Shown: piece after piece, positions 34,267-45,120 of the stretch
Layout of the letters: each line of letters begins with the position of its first letter
Position numbering within the stretch: position 1 is the first letter of the stretch
Source: Chionoecetes opilio
Taxonomy: Eukaryota; Arthropoda; Malacostraca; Decapoda; Majidae
Direction: 5' to 3'
DNA: 64,000 nucleotides
NCBI GenBank assembly: GCA_016584305.1
Contig: JACEEZ010023637.1
Span: 26,247 to 90,246, forward strand
Position numbers and translations under genes: made by a program
The notes under the pieces: model-generated
Told to the model about the DNA's origin: nothing
The model's database searches: none
The model's input: the letters and a program-made list of their open reading frames with translations, nothing else

Positions 34267-34345
34267 CTTTAAATGAAGACTATCAAGTCACCTCCCAAAC
34301 TAAATTGACCCATCCCCTTTTAAGCCTCTTATTGTCTTCTATGAC
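34267..34345 (+). mobile_element. Jockey-like element C fragment (C2), continuation
   Basis: Resumption of the 33440-33583 fragment after element D2, with the family's CACCTCCCAAACTAAATTG and TTGTCTTCTATGACTAAC-like 3' region. Truncated, with no poly(A). Confidence 0.6.
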
Positions 34346-34458
34346 TAACTTCAGCGAGATTTTTTTTTCTGGGTTTTTTTCCGGCCCTCGATCATTTCCA
34401 TATGATGTGAAAAAAAATACAACTTTAGAATAAAAAGATTCATACAAACACAACAAAC

Positions 34459-34619
34459 CTTCACTTTCTGCCCTCGTACAACTACATCTGATACATTGGT
34501 GACACGTCCCTCTCTCCGCAACTGCGAAATGTGTACAAGGCCCTCCAGTCTCCTTCGCAGCCCTTCTAGTTGAACAAAACATCCGAATTCAGGATATTTG
34601 TTATCTTTCCTTCATAAAC
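34459..34619 (-). CDS. DHX8: DHX8/Prp22 exon: S1 RNA-binding domain
   Basis: Splice sites are clear on the minus strand: acceptor ...CTTGCAG before 34619 and donor GTTTGT after 34459. The exon opens [10 protein letters not shown] and then, in another frame, reads [26 protein letters not shown] and [12 protein letters not shown]. This is the S1 (OB-fold) domain that follows the RS-like region in DHX8 and helps it bind RNA. The previous exon ends on a whole codon (V-G-K) and the next begins in frame (V-K-V-L), so 162 nt are expected, but 161 are present: one base is missing near 34585-34593 (CTGAATTCGG on the minus strand). Either a sequencing/assembly error or a real frameshift. Confidence 0.9.
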
Positions 34620-35040
34620 CTGCAAGTAGAAAAGTTGATTTAAAACACAAATCTAAGAATCAAGACTAGTTTTTTTTTCAGCATAAAAGAAAGCACAATA
34701 AAAAAAAATAAAAAAATAGAATCTAGCTACACTTAATTAATCATCATCACCACCTGCCATCAAAATCTACAGCTAAACCTAAGCCATCCTAAATCTTTTC
34801 TGTAGACAAATCATTGCACCAGTCCCTGTTAACTTCAAATGCTAATCACAAATTGCAATCTGTTTGATTTTCTTTACTGAATAAGTTATCTATTTGGGTC
34901 ATGTCACTCACCCTTTTGCTTACCTCCTATATACTCCTCTAGCTACAGGTCCTGTCATGTCCAGCTATGACCTTCATTATTTATTTTCACATTTTACAGT
35001 ATTAACTGCCTCTCCTATCAGGCGAGCTCGCTAGGATGTA
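34620..35040. other. DHX8 intron part, unassigned
   Basis: AT-rich intron sequence just upstream (gene orientation) of the S1 exon. No element recognised. Confidence 0.4.
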
Positions 35041-37090
35041 GGTGGTGGATATAGTGGGACTCTCTGACACGGGGACACCTAAAAGTTGCGAAACTAGCAG
35101 TGGGGGGATACACCTACAACTGGTCCGGCAGAGCAATCGTACCGTCTCCGGGGAAATAGCTCTAGCCATCTCCAGCAGACTGCAGCCATCTGTTGTTGAG
35201 GTTACTCCGGTTGATGAGTTTATAATGTGAGTGAGGATGTAACAAACTTTGGGTTTCATGTCACTTGTTGCAGTTACACTCCTACCAAGACGTGTGAAAC
35301 TGAAGAGATGTTCTACGCCAAACTCGGCTCTGTATTAGACCAGTGTCCTCCTCGGGACACACTCATTGTCTTTAGCGACTTCAATGCTACTGCTGGCACG
35401 GTGAGAGCTGGCTATGAGTTATATGTTGGTTCCCATGGCTCTGGTAACAGAAACATTAACAGTTCTCTCCTTCTGAATTTTGCTAGGTCCAGAAGGTTGA
35501 CAATTGTAGGTTCTTGGTATCAGAAACCAGAGCAGCTGCGCTGGACATGGTATAGTAATGCTGCAAGGGTAGCTAAGGAGATCGACCACATCCCTGTTAG
35601 TACTTGTTGGAAAATCTTCCAGAACTACAGGCTTTGCCAGGGCGCCGAGTTCTTTGCAACTGATCACAGACTTTTTGTTGCTACACTTAAGCTTCATGTC
35701 AAATCCAGAAGAATCTCAAGAGGTAACCATACTGTTTCATCTTGAGAAGCAGAAGTACTTGACATGTGACCATGAGAATGGCAGTGGTAGTCTTATATCG
35801 GTTCAATGTGCTCAGCGCCCTTGGGGACCCTGTAGGATTGTTGGATATCTTCAAATGTGAAACTCTCCAGGCTGCTAAGGACTGCATTGGGGAGCGCCCG
35901 AGATCAAAGGGTGGTTTTGTCTCGACGGAGACACTGAAAAATATTGAGGAGTCGCGCTGCCAGTCTTAGTTGGAGCCATGTCCAGTGAAGGGCTCTGTCA
36001 TGCAGGACTAGAACTCCCCTGAGGAAAGATAAGGAGAAGCATGTCAGGAGTCTCGCTGAGGATCTCAAGAGCCATTTGAACGCTAATGACCTCCAACTCG
36101 CCTACCAAGCCCTGCAAAAGTTCCGCTCCAAGTCTCTATCACAGGCAAGTGCTATTCGAGCACGATATCAACGCCTCGTGTCGGACATTGATGGGCAGAT
36201 AATCTCGTTGGGCTGAATACTTTTTGCTGTTGTTCACGGTGGACCCTCAAAATGGGTAGCTTCACACCCTTGGGTTACAGGCAGTGGAAGCCAGTCCTCC
36301 CATTGAAACCGCAGCCTCTCTTGACGAAGTCATACAAGCTGTAGCAAAGTTGAGGGGTGGAAAGGCAGCTGGTGTTTGTAATATCAGTGCGGAGCTCCTC
36401 AAAGCTGGGGGTGAAGCCATGATCAGCGGGTTGCATGCTGTCTTGACTGCCGTGTGGCAATCAGGTACCGTTCCTCCTGTCTGGAAAAAGGGCTGGTCGT
36501 CCCTATCTTTGGGGAGGCGGTAGCGGAGTGGTTAGTGTCTCCGACTGGCGTTCTCGGTGACCCGAGTTCGATCCCTAAAGAAACCCAAAACCTTTCTGCA
36601 CCGTCGAGTGGCCTAAGAACACCCACATGCCCTGCTCATCAACTCTACCTTCCATTGCGAGTACATCGGAGGACACAGGGGGGCGGCATGAGCCACCTCG
36701 GGCGAGGACCAACCATCATCACAGGCCTCAAGTGAACCTCCAGAGCCTACCATCCGAGCCCTGGGTCACCGCTGCCTATAGTGCTATAGGCACAAATGAA
36801 TAATAAAAAAAATAATAATAAATAAATATAAATAATAAAATAAAATAAATAAATCTGGAAAGGATATGTCGACCGTCAGGACTGCAAAAACTACCACGGT
36901 ATTACACTGCTCAGCGTGCCAGGCAAGGTGCTTGTCCATCTATTGCTGACACGGATCTGCAGTCATCTGCTGAAGTATCAGAGACCTGAGCAGTCTGGGT
37001 TCATACCTGGTAAGTCAACAACTGACCGTATTCCTGCGCTTCGTTTCCTGGTGGAAAACCGACGTGAGTTTCGACAAGGGATACTTACAG
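35041..37090 (+). mobile_element. Non-LTR retrotransposon, endonuclease and RT start (copy B2)
   Basis: Plus-strand AP-endonuclease region: GLSDTGTPKSCETSSGGIHL-like start, then CPPRDTLIVFSDFNATAGTV with the catalytic D-F-N, WYQKPEQLRWTWYSNAARVA, EIDHIPVSTCWKIF and FFATDHRLFVATL with the D-H pair. Further on, TVDP/HTLGLQ-like linker, SLDEVIQAVAKLRGGKAAGV, then SVPGKVLVHLLLTRICSHLL and SGFIPGKSTTDRIPALRFLV. It stops near 37090, before the catalytic RT box, and is broken by frameshifts. A SINE (36509-36852) is inserted. It is the 5' half of the family whose 3' half lies at 11457-13060. Confidence 0.85.
36509..36852 (+). mobile_element. tRNA-derived SINE
   Basis: The head carries RNA polymerase III internal-promoter sequences: box A-like TAGCGGAGTGGTTAGTG (36520-36537) and box B-like GAGTTCGATCCC (36562-36573), about 30 bp apart, as in a tRNA gene. 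The tail is an AATAA/AAATA-rich tract (36797-36852). It interrupts the copy B2 retrotransposon frame: GTCCCTATCT before it and CTGGAAAGG after it join up, with a 4-bp ATCT at each edge (36505-36508, 36853-36856). Head plus A-rich tail plus insertion into a unique reading frame supports a SINE. The parent tRNA is not assigned. Confidence 0.8.
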
Positions 37091-37436
37091 CCATAGACCA
37101 CTATATCTCTGGACTGTTCACGCGACAATATTTTGAAATTGCCAGGCTGCATAACGGCCTGCGGCCCGCCCGACAAAAAGATATAGTGGTCTATGGATTA
37201 TCATATAGACTGGTTTATCAGTATATATGATATACTGTAATCTTCATAAATGTTTGTTCTATAATATTATCAAATAAAAAACAGAAAAACACGCTAAAGA
37301 AATGCCATTACGAGACTATGAAGAAATATGCATGAACTTAATATTCCCTTAACTCTTCGCCATTTAAAACTTTGCGAGTCGACTTTTATCATGAAGGGTA
37401 TCAATAGAAGTGCAATTTTATTAGCTTTCCATTGCT
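37091..37436. repeat. Inverted word pair and unassigned sequence
   Basis: CATAGACCACTATATCT near 37094 is mirrored by AGATATAGTGGTCTATG near 37179, a 17-bp stem around about 70 nt that reads into the end of element B2. This may be a template-switch or foldback junction. The remainder to 37436 is AT-rich without a recognised feature. Confidence 0.6.
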
Positions 37437-37597
37437 ATATTTCGTTATCTGATAAGTTAATTAGAACCATGCATAAATTAGCGTTATATAAATAAATAAA
37501 ATCATCAATCGGGTAATTTCCCGATTGATGAGGTTATTTATTTAGCTAACGCTAATTTATACATGGTGCTAATTCATTTATCAGAAAACGAAATATA
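37437..37597. repeat. Foldback repeat, about 75-bp arms
   Basis: The sequence is an imperfect palindrome centred on CGGGTAATTTCCCG near 37515. The left arm includes ATGCATAAATTAGCG and the right arm CGCTAATTTATACATG. Both arms carry the TCATCAATCGGG / CCCGATTGATGA stem. Probably a small foldback MITE. TSD not resolved. Confidence 0.75.
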
Positions 37598-37624
37598 TAA
37601 GTAAATAAATAACATCATCAATCA

Positions 37625-40181
37625 GGATTTTTTTTTTGTAAATTTAGCAAAAGTGATTAAAAAAAAGGATTTGTAGGGGAAAGCAAATGATTATGAGCAT
37701 GTACCTAAATACAATATTCACTGTGCAGTGAATGTTAATGAAAAATCATACTAGTCAAAATGTAAAGGGAATGACAGGGTAACCAAAATCGGTCATAAAT
37801 CATAATATATTGCAGGATGCCCCCACGAATTGATATTCTAATATTATCTACCTATGACATATAGCTTAGATTTAATGTTGTAGGTATGCCTTTGTTGCTT
37901 TTCTACTATGTGTTTAGACTTTATGGAGAATTTGCAGTATACATATTGGAATTATTTTGGTAGTGGGCTTTCAAAAGTCCTAGGGCTCTTACCTACATCA
38001 TCGTGTAGCTTTCTTCATTCTGAGTATTTTGAGCCCCATTTCCCATGGCGCAATTGAATAATAATGGCATTACAAATAGTACCGAAAATCTACCGTTATT
38101 TCAGCCAGAAAGTTAAGTTAAGTTAAATCAGATTAGGTTAGAGTTAGGTTAGGTTAGAGGTGGGGTTTGGTTTAGTAACAGATGATATAGAGAAAAAAAG
38201 AAAATTACCCATAATATGGCAGTGTGAAGCGTAGCAATGTTTGCGGGGCAGACCTGGAGGGGCAGGTTGCCCCCCCCCCCCACACACACACACACATACA
38301 TATAAACAAACATTGATTTCCGACAAAAACGAGACCCAGATTAATTCAAAACACATCAAAACTATTCAGGAGGACTAAGTTTTGGCCTCGAAATCGGTGG
38401 TTGTCCAATAACAAAAATTCACAAAGATATTTAGGTAACACTGTAAGGTAACCATCTCTACCTTGTTATTGTTGTAATTGTTGAAGGGCACCGTTGTCGG
38501 GATCGACAATATTTCCCCTGGTTTACACCTATGAATCTATCACAGTCGCGAGGGTTGATTAGTCTTCTTCAGGAAGGTACAGGTGAAGGCTGGTTCACAC
38601 TCTGAAATCACGGCAGTGTTCCGTCAGCCGTGCCTTGTATTCACACTATTCGTCACGGTTCAGTCATTTTCGGCAGTTCCTGCTCACCCTCTAAGCAGAC
38701 ATGGTGCCTCAGAGGCTATGGTTGAAGAAATTTGCATTAATAGCACTTCTGTTGGATGAAGAAGAGGATTTGAACTCTAAAAGACACTGTTTTGGGTACA
38801 TAAAGCCTTGAGAAAACTACAATTATCAGCACGGCAGTCTCATTACGTTAAAATATTCTTCCCCAGAAACCGTTACGTGACAGGACGGTGATGTATTGGG
38901 ACAGTGACGGCGGCACACCGTTTAGTGTAACACGTCTATTTGCTTGAATGTAAGAAATTCTAACGGATATGATGAGACGTTGCCGTGTCACCATGATGGT
39001 ATGGTGTGATTCGGCCTTGAGGCGGACGGTGTGGCGCCGTGATGGTCTTGGTCTTGGTCTTAGTCTTGGTGTACCGTGTGGAAGACTTGTCCTACAGGTA
39101 CCGTTGCAGCCTTTTTACTAGCACTCTTTCATACAGTTTCCTTATCCGTAGAGGTACAGGGGTGAGAGTTGAGAGGTCAAGGTGGTACAACTATGATGTC
39201 TCCTATCCCACCTTGCTTACCACTGTAGCGGCGCTAACACACACACGCACATACACACCTGCATCAGCTTAGGCCACCCCCCTGTCTGGGACCAGGATTA
39301 GAGGCCCGAGGGTGACCTGACGCTGACCTGACTTGTCCTCGCCGACACAACTGTAACAGCAGCCAGGTAATTTAGTCAGCCACAGGACACACAGAGACAC
39401 ACACGGCGCACACCTCTTGTCCCCACGTTGTACAATGAATCGCTGTCAAATAAACAACAAAGCCACGACGCCCTTTCTCCATCCTTGTGTGTATAGACAG
39501 ACTCCCCAAGATACAACACCTCCCTCTCACCGCTCACACTCCTTCAAATAAAACTTTAACACGCTCTTTGTTTCACTATTCCATTAATGAACAATACTCA
39601 TTCCAACGAAGATTCCATCACCATTTTCTGCCTCCCTTCTATCATCTCCTTCCAACTGTTGTGTCAACTTGTGTGGCGCGAGTCGAATGCGGGTTAATTA
39701 AGGCGACATCTAATATGCGGGATGTTTGTCTTTTCCATGGGTGCGGGGAGGAGTCTGAGCGGTAATAACCCATGGTGGGTGCTCGGAGGGCGTCGCCGAG
39801 TGAAGTATCCCAGGTGAAGCGGCAGACCTGAGATATCAGACGTTTTACAACGGAGAGCAGCAGCGGGGGGTGGATGATGTTTACATCTGACACGGCCATC
39901 TTGGCAGCAACAATCGCTATCTTGTTGCCCCAGCTCTTATTTTCTCTTAAACTCCAACCTTTTCTTAGTATTATGAATTACTGTTGATAACACAGTTACA
40001 AATTTGTGCTCAGTGGACTATTGCCCAACACAGATCACTCCAGACCCCTTTAGTAATACACCACCAGCTGTTCTGCATTCTCTGCCCGACCTCTCATTCG
40101 CTAATATGGCCGCATTAGACGCAGGGTGAACTTTGCATTTCTTTTTAAGGAAAAAACTGCATCTTATGCGCCGGCAAATAC

Positions 40182-40183
<2 letters not shown>
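37625..40183. mobile_element. TA-flanked TIR element (copy 2, left end lost)
   Basis: Colinear with 21990-25486 at high identity: the shared landmarks GATTATGAGCATGTACCTAA, the GTGTAGCTTTCTTCATTCTG segment, TTAGGTTAGG-like words, and the right terminus TTATGCGCCGGCAAATACGG ending at 40183 before a (TA)n run. It lacks the 1-kb foldback insertion of copy 1, giving the empty site. The left terminus was not found. No transposase recognised in either copy. Confidence 0.85.

Positions 40184-40219
<36 letters not shown>
40184..40219. repeat. (TA)n microsatellite
   Basis: A pure TA run joins the right end of the preceding element to the left end of element D3. A further TA run at 40906-40927 separates D3 from the next element. 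Both element families use TA as target, so the run is a natural landing site. Confidence 0.9.
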
Positions 40220-40223
<4 letters not shown>

Positions 40224-40779
40224 AACCTCGATTTCCCGGATATCGGATTTGCCGGACAAAATCCGAGGTCCGGGGATATGTCAGCCCGATTTTTTTTTTT
40301 TTTTTTTTTTAAACGTTGAAATGCCTGGACCTGTTCGTAAATTGACAAAGTTGTCTGGCGGTCCGAGCGTCTCCTGTCACCCCTGGTCAATGTCCGCACC
40401 TCCCGTCATGTGGCAGCATGCTCAGCGGTCGTATTGTTTACATTTGGGCACACGACACTCACTGTTCACCTGCACCGCCTCCGTCAGTCCCCTGACTCCC
40501 ACTGCCCCTGATGCAGGAACATCTCTGAGACTATTGAACACTTTCTGCTGCCTCCCGCCAGGTGGCAGCATGCTCAGCGGACGTAAGAGTCCGCGGTGGG
40601 GTAGTTGATATTGGTGGTTGCCGGACAGTAAATACTAGAGTAGGATAAACGTCCCGGGGGTGGGTAATGTGGGTTTTTTTACATTTTATTCTCTTACTGT
40701 CTTCTTTATAGGGACTGACAACTAAGCGGGCTTTGTGTTACCCATTTTTGTTGTGCCCTTGGCCAGTTCTTTGTGATGG

Positions 40780-40824
<45 letters not shown>

Positions 40825-40905
40825 CGAACTGTTGCGATTCCCGGACTTTTGCGGTTCTCGGACCAGTGCTCCCCCCTATTAGTCCGGGAAAACGAGGTTT
40901 GTGTG
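40220..40905. mobile_element. TIR element D3 with two 152-bp repeats and a non-LTR 3' end
   Basis: Left end CACAAACCTCGATTTCCCGG, right end CCGGGAAAACGAGGTTTGTG followed by TG and (TA)n. Two internal units: a degenerate landmark CCGTCATGTGGCAGC at 40403 and CCGCCAGGTGGCAGC at 40555. Inside, 40672-40820 is the 3' end of Jockey-like element C (TCTTTATAGGGACTGACAAC, TTGTGCCCTTGGCCAGTTC) with a poly(A) run of about 41, inserted later. Confidence 0.85.
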
Positions 40906-40927
40906 TATATATATATATATATATATA

Positions 40928-41505
40928 CCGTATTTTACGGCTTATAAGACGCACTTTTTTACTAAAATATACCCTGAAAAATACTCGTGCGTCTTCCGAG
41001 ACGAATGTTGGAATGAGACTGCCGTCAAGACTGGCAGGAGCCATTCCGCGGCAACTTCCACCTCGGCAGATTGGCACTAACACCACAACCTATCGTCTGC
41101 TAGTGTTGATGTATCATTTATCACCAGGTTGTCCCCCGTATCACAAGGTAAGACTCTATATGAGTCTGCCACCAAGACTGGCGGGAGCCGTTCTGCGACA
41201 ATTTCCACCTCATTTTACCACCACCTACCGGTAAAAAATCAGTTTTTATATTTTTTTTCATTGAAAAATTTTCTGCAATGTCTGCTAGTGTTGATGCAGC
41301 ATTTACCACCAGGCTGTCACACGTATCACAAACTCTTTTCAATCCTGGAAGTTATCCCCCATAGCGAATTCATCAAAACAATCTGTAGGTCAAAAATCTG
41401 TAGATTTTACTATGATATTTGTTTTTTGTTTTTTTCTGAGAAATTTCTTTAAAAAATCAGGGTGCGTCTTCCAAGATGCAGCGTCTTATAAGCCGTAAAA
41501 TACGG
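40928..41505. mobile_element. TA-flanked TIR element, 578 bp
   Basis: The ends are CCGTATTTTACGGCTTATAA at 40928 and its inverse ending at 41505, continuing on both sides with GACGCA inside, so the TIR is about 26 bp. It is related to the termini of the 21.9-25.5 kb element (CCGTATTT, CGGC, ATAAGACGCA in common). Inside are two diverged direct repeats with AAGACTGGCAGGAGCC / AAGACTGGCGGGAGCC and TTCCACCTC. It has TA runs on both sides. Non-autonomous. Confidence 0.85.
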
Positions 41506-41682
41506 TATATATATATATTTTCTTAATCATTCTCTCCTCCATTCTTTCCATATGACCATACCACCTCAGTATTCCCTAGTGTTTCCTCTCTAGTAGGCTA
41601 GGCTACCTTTAACATATCTCTTTAACTCTGTTGTAAATAAAAATAATAACTATCTCAATCAATTAAGACAAATTGTATAGCA

Positions 41683-41783
41683 GTACCAGGTCAGATTCGA
41701 ACCCCTGGATAGGGCATCGTAGCCACCACCGTTGGTGAGGTTGCTACTACACCCTGTCCCGGTGTTCGAATCAGAGCTGGTAC
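41683..41783. repeat. Imperfect hairpin with tRNA box B-like words in both arms
   Basis: GTACCAGGTCAGATTCGAAC on the left is mirrored by GTTCGAATCAGAGCTGGTAC on the right, with stems of about 50 bp and a few mismatches. Each arm contains a GGTTCGAATC-like word resembling the box B of Pol III promoters, facing opposite ways. It may be a foldback made from a tRNA-derived SINE, but no box A was identified. Confidence 0.65.
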
Positions 41784-41799
41784 TGTTAACCAATAACAA

Positions 41800-41895
41800 C
41801 AATGATAAAAATAATAATAATAATAATAAAAATAATAATATTGATAATAATATAATCATAATAATAATGATAACAATAATGATATAAAACAATAA
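41800..41895. repeat. (AAT)n-rich microsatellite
   Basis: Imperfect AAT/AATAATG repeats fill the intron just downstream of the DHX8 exon donor. Confidence 0.85.
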
Positions 41896-41936
41896 GGTGA
41901 TTATCCTTTACTGTTCGATTAAAAATATATACTTAC

Positions 41937-42716
41937 CTTTCCTACAACTGGATTTTCATCTGGAGGACGGTTGATGAACATGTCTCTGTTATTTGTGCTG
42001 TAACCACTTCTAACTGAATGTTGTTCTTGACTTCTACTCCTGCGGCCATCCCTGCAGCGTGAGCGGCTTCTATTCCTCCTCCTATTATTCCCATGCTTGT
42101 CTCTACCATGCCTTTTGTCAAAATTATCATCTCTCCTTTCCCTACTGCTGCTCCGGTTTTGTTTTTCCCTGCTGCGACTTCTTCGTCTATCTCTCCCACG
42201 GCTGTGGCTTCGCTCCTTTCTGCTCCTGTGCTTCCTTGGGCTTCTGGATCTCCTTCGTTCTCTGCTGTGACTGCGACTTAGCCGCCTTTTTTTATCCTTG
42301 GCCTGACTACTACAATTCTCTGCCTGCTTGGATGGAGCTTGTGACTCCAAAAAAGCCATCAGATCATCCATCTCTGTTTCAGACTCTCTTTTTGATAGTT
42401 TTTCACTTTTTTGCATGTCCTTTTCAAGTCCTTTTTCACTCTTCTTTTTGTCTTCACACCATTCATTTTCCCTTCCTTTTTCTTTGTTGTTTTTTCTCTC
42501 AGTAATCTCTTCTTTAACCTTGGTTGGTATCTTAAGTTCATCATCCAGCATATGAATGACCTTAGGATCATTAGGCAAGGATAAGAAAGGCAACATCATT
42601 CTTTTCTTCTCTTTCTCTGTTTTGGGTTTGTCATCTTCTTTTATACTTGTGATAGAAGATGTCAGAGAGGGCATCATATGCTGGATCAGCCGCCAGAGGC
42701 TCTCAACAAAAGAATC
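41937..42716 (-). CDS. DHX8: DHX8/Prp22 exon: N-terminal region with RS-like domain
   Basis: A 780-nt exon of 260 codons with clear splice sites on the minus strand: acceptor ...CTTTCTCACAG before 42716 and donor GTAAGT after 41937, both on codon boundaries. It reads DSFVESLWRLIQHMMPSL, then KPKTEKEKKRM, LSLPNDPKVIHMLDDELKI, a Lys/Glu-rich stretch, an Arg/Ser-rich segment (about codons 155-245, for example RSRSPRKHRSRKERSHSRGR), then INRPPDENPVVGK. The same order (N-terminal helical end, KPKTEKEK, RS-like region, RPPPEEP, S1 domain) is known in DHX8. The RS region is for spliceosomal contacts in the nucleus. It is the only long intact frame of the window with host-gene character. Confidence 0.93.
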
Positions 42717-43594
42717 CTGTGAGAAAGAAAAACGTATGAGATTAGATATTTGGAATTTCTGCAGCATAAAACTGATCATGTAAAAATTCATATGTAGGTC
42801 ATGACAATTACTTATCAAAAAACATACTTCCTGATTATGATTAACACTACAATTTGCACTATTTTTTTTTCTCCCCACAATTTGGCCTTGGTGTGATGGC
42901 AAACAGCAAAAACAGATTTCTGCTTTTTGTTTTCATGGGAAATGATACTACCAGGCAATGAACCCCAGCTATTCATTCTAACCCCTTTAAGTCACCTCTT
43001 AAAACTAGCAAATAATACCGAGACACACACTCTACGCCCTATCCCTCAGGGTTGGCTATATAACGAACTACCATAGCTGACTGAACCATAGAGCAGTACA
43101 GACCACAGTGTCTGTACTGGTGGGATCGCTACATCCCTACGCCATAAATAAAGCAAGCCTGAATAGGAAAGAAGATTAATGCAACAATTTCCCACTCACA
43201 GCGACCTCACAAAGTTGGTTCGCTTTGAAGTTTGGCAAAGAAACCCATAAGAATGATAGAAAAGAAAAAAAACATCCAGAGAACAAAATATAGCAAGGAT
43301 CGTAGTGTGTGGTGGTCAACTTGCCACACGTTTGTGTAGGGGAGGAGGTTGGAGGGTTGGATGGATGTTAATATGTAGTGAGTATTGTTATTATACAGTA
43401 AACCCTCTATTATTCGATCTAATTGGGGGGAGGCCTGGGTCGAATTATCCAAAATTCTGAATTATCCGATGGTTACCTCTACCCCCCCCCCCCCAAACAA
43501 TAAGAACTCACTTTTCAAACATGCCAAAACAGCACCAATTATATTACTTGTACTCACCAAAACATGGCTAATACTGAAGACTTGAAATGCAGTA
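42717..43594. other. DHX8 intron part, with a Tigger-like terminus near 43397
   Basis: Contains ACAGTAAACCCTCTATTATTCG from about 43396 and CGAATTATCCAAAATTCTGAA near 43440, resembling the end of a Tigger-type element after TA. Its other end was not found. The first coding exon of DHX8 was sought here and not found. Confidence 0.5.
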
Positions 43595-45120
43595 CAGGGA
43601 GATCCCGTTATACGAGCATTCGATATACGAGAATCCGATGATACGAGATGTGTAAATTAGGGTCTATTTTCAATATACGAGATCGAAAATCAGATGCTAC
43701 GACATTCAAACTGGGGTGAGTAAAATTACCAAGTTATTTACTAAAGTAAATTAAAAGTTATTTACTAAAATTATAAAGTCATTTACTGACTACAGGGAGG
43801 TCCCGAAGATACGAGCAGTTAGGTTCCACCTGGCATACTCGTAAAGCGAAATCTCATATAACTTAACACATAACTAATGGTAAAATCCGGGACCCCATCA
43901 ATTGGTTCCAGGACCCCATCAATTAAAAAAAAAGAAAAAAAAAAAAACCATGTTTTTCAAGCTAAAATAAACTATAGCAAACACAACAAACACACAGCGT
44001 CTATATTACCTACACTGTACTACCTATTCTGTAGAAAAACCATTCTGAAAGAGAAAATGGCACACAAAATAACATAACTGCACAATAATTAAACATAAAA
44101 CATAAATGATGTCATCAAGCTCATTATCAGTCACCAGCCAATGATAAACTTTTTAAAACTTCTCGACCAATCACAAGTCAGCGAGACATATTTCCGGGCA
44201 AGAATGGCATGCCAGACTGCCTCTCTCTGCCTTCTGTCCCCGTCATCTCAAACTAATTCTCGTTTTATTTGGAATGCTTGCGTTTTAAGGAATTTTAATG
44301 TATCAGATAGTAAGATATATAAGTAAGGAGCCTGTGTTGCTAGTGTTTTGGTGGTAGAAGGTGTATGTGGGTTGAAATAGTGAATATTTGTGATATGGGG
44401 AGGCCCGGCGGCAAGAATTTCTCCGTCACTCACTGCCCCGCCAGCAGTCACCTCATCATAACATCTATAAATCATCCTTATTTAAGGTGACACACGGTGC
44501 TACATTGATAATGACACGTGTATATAACATCTCACCATAATCACTAAGTTGTATAATAACGAGTAATAAGACGTTTAATCCTACCCAAACCTACCGTGGC
44601 GGAGGAGGTGGCGGCTCCAGCCGCCACTCAAAACTTTTGAGTAAAAACCCGCCGTCATCCGCCTCACCTGTGCCTTCCTGTGACAGTCAGCTCCCACGCC
44701 TGTGATAGCACCATAGGATATCACCAGGGATCATAGGATTCCTCAAGGGTTCTCGCTCCCCTACTAAATATTACCAAAGACATCTATCTCCCTTGGTCTA
44801 ATGGTGTTGATATCCACCTCACGGGCTTCATGGGCCGGCTCATGCTGCTGCTGCTGCTGCCAAAGGCCGCGCTGCCAAACGTGGATGAGTCCCTTGCTTG
44901 TATTTAATCTCTTTACTCATATATATGAATGATATCCATCCAAATGCAATCATATGTCTACATTCACCTAGAGAAATGATATTTCATAGCATACCAAACA
45001 AAATAATAAGCGAGCCTGGAGACTTCCTACCTCTGCTAATACCAGTCTCGAGCAGTCGTTGGCCAGTCTGCACGTTATTTTCAGATTGATTATCGTACAA
45101 CCTTAGGTAAAAATCATATA

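Noticed and set aside
36513..36580. A genuine tRNA gene
   Set aside because: Box A and box B-like words are present but one base of the usual box B context is missing, the arms do not complete a clear cloverleaf by eye, and an A-rich tail with flanking duplication indicates a SINE.
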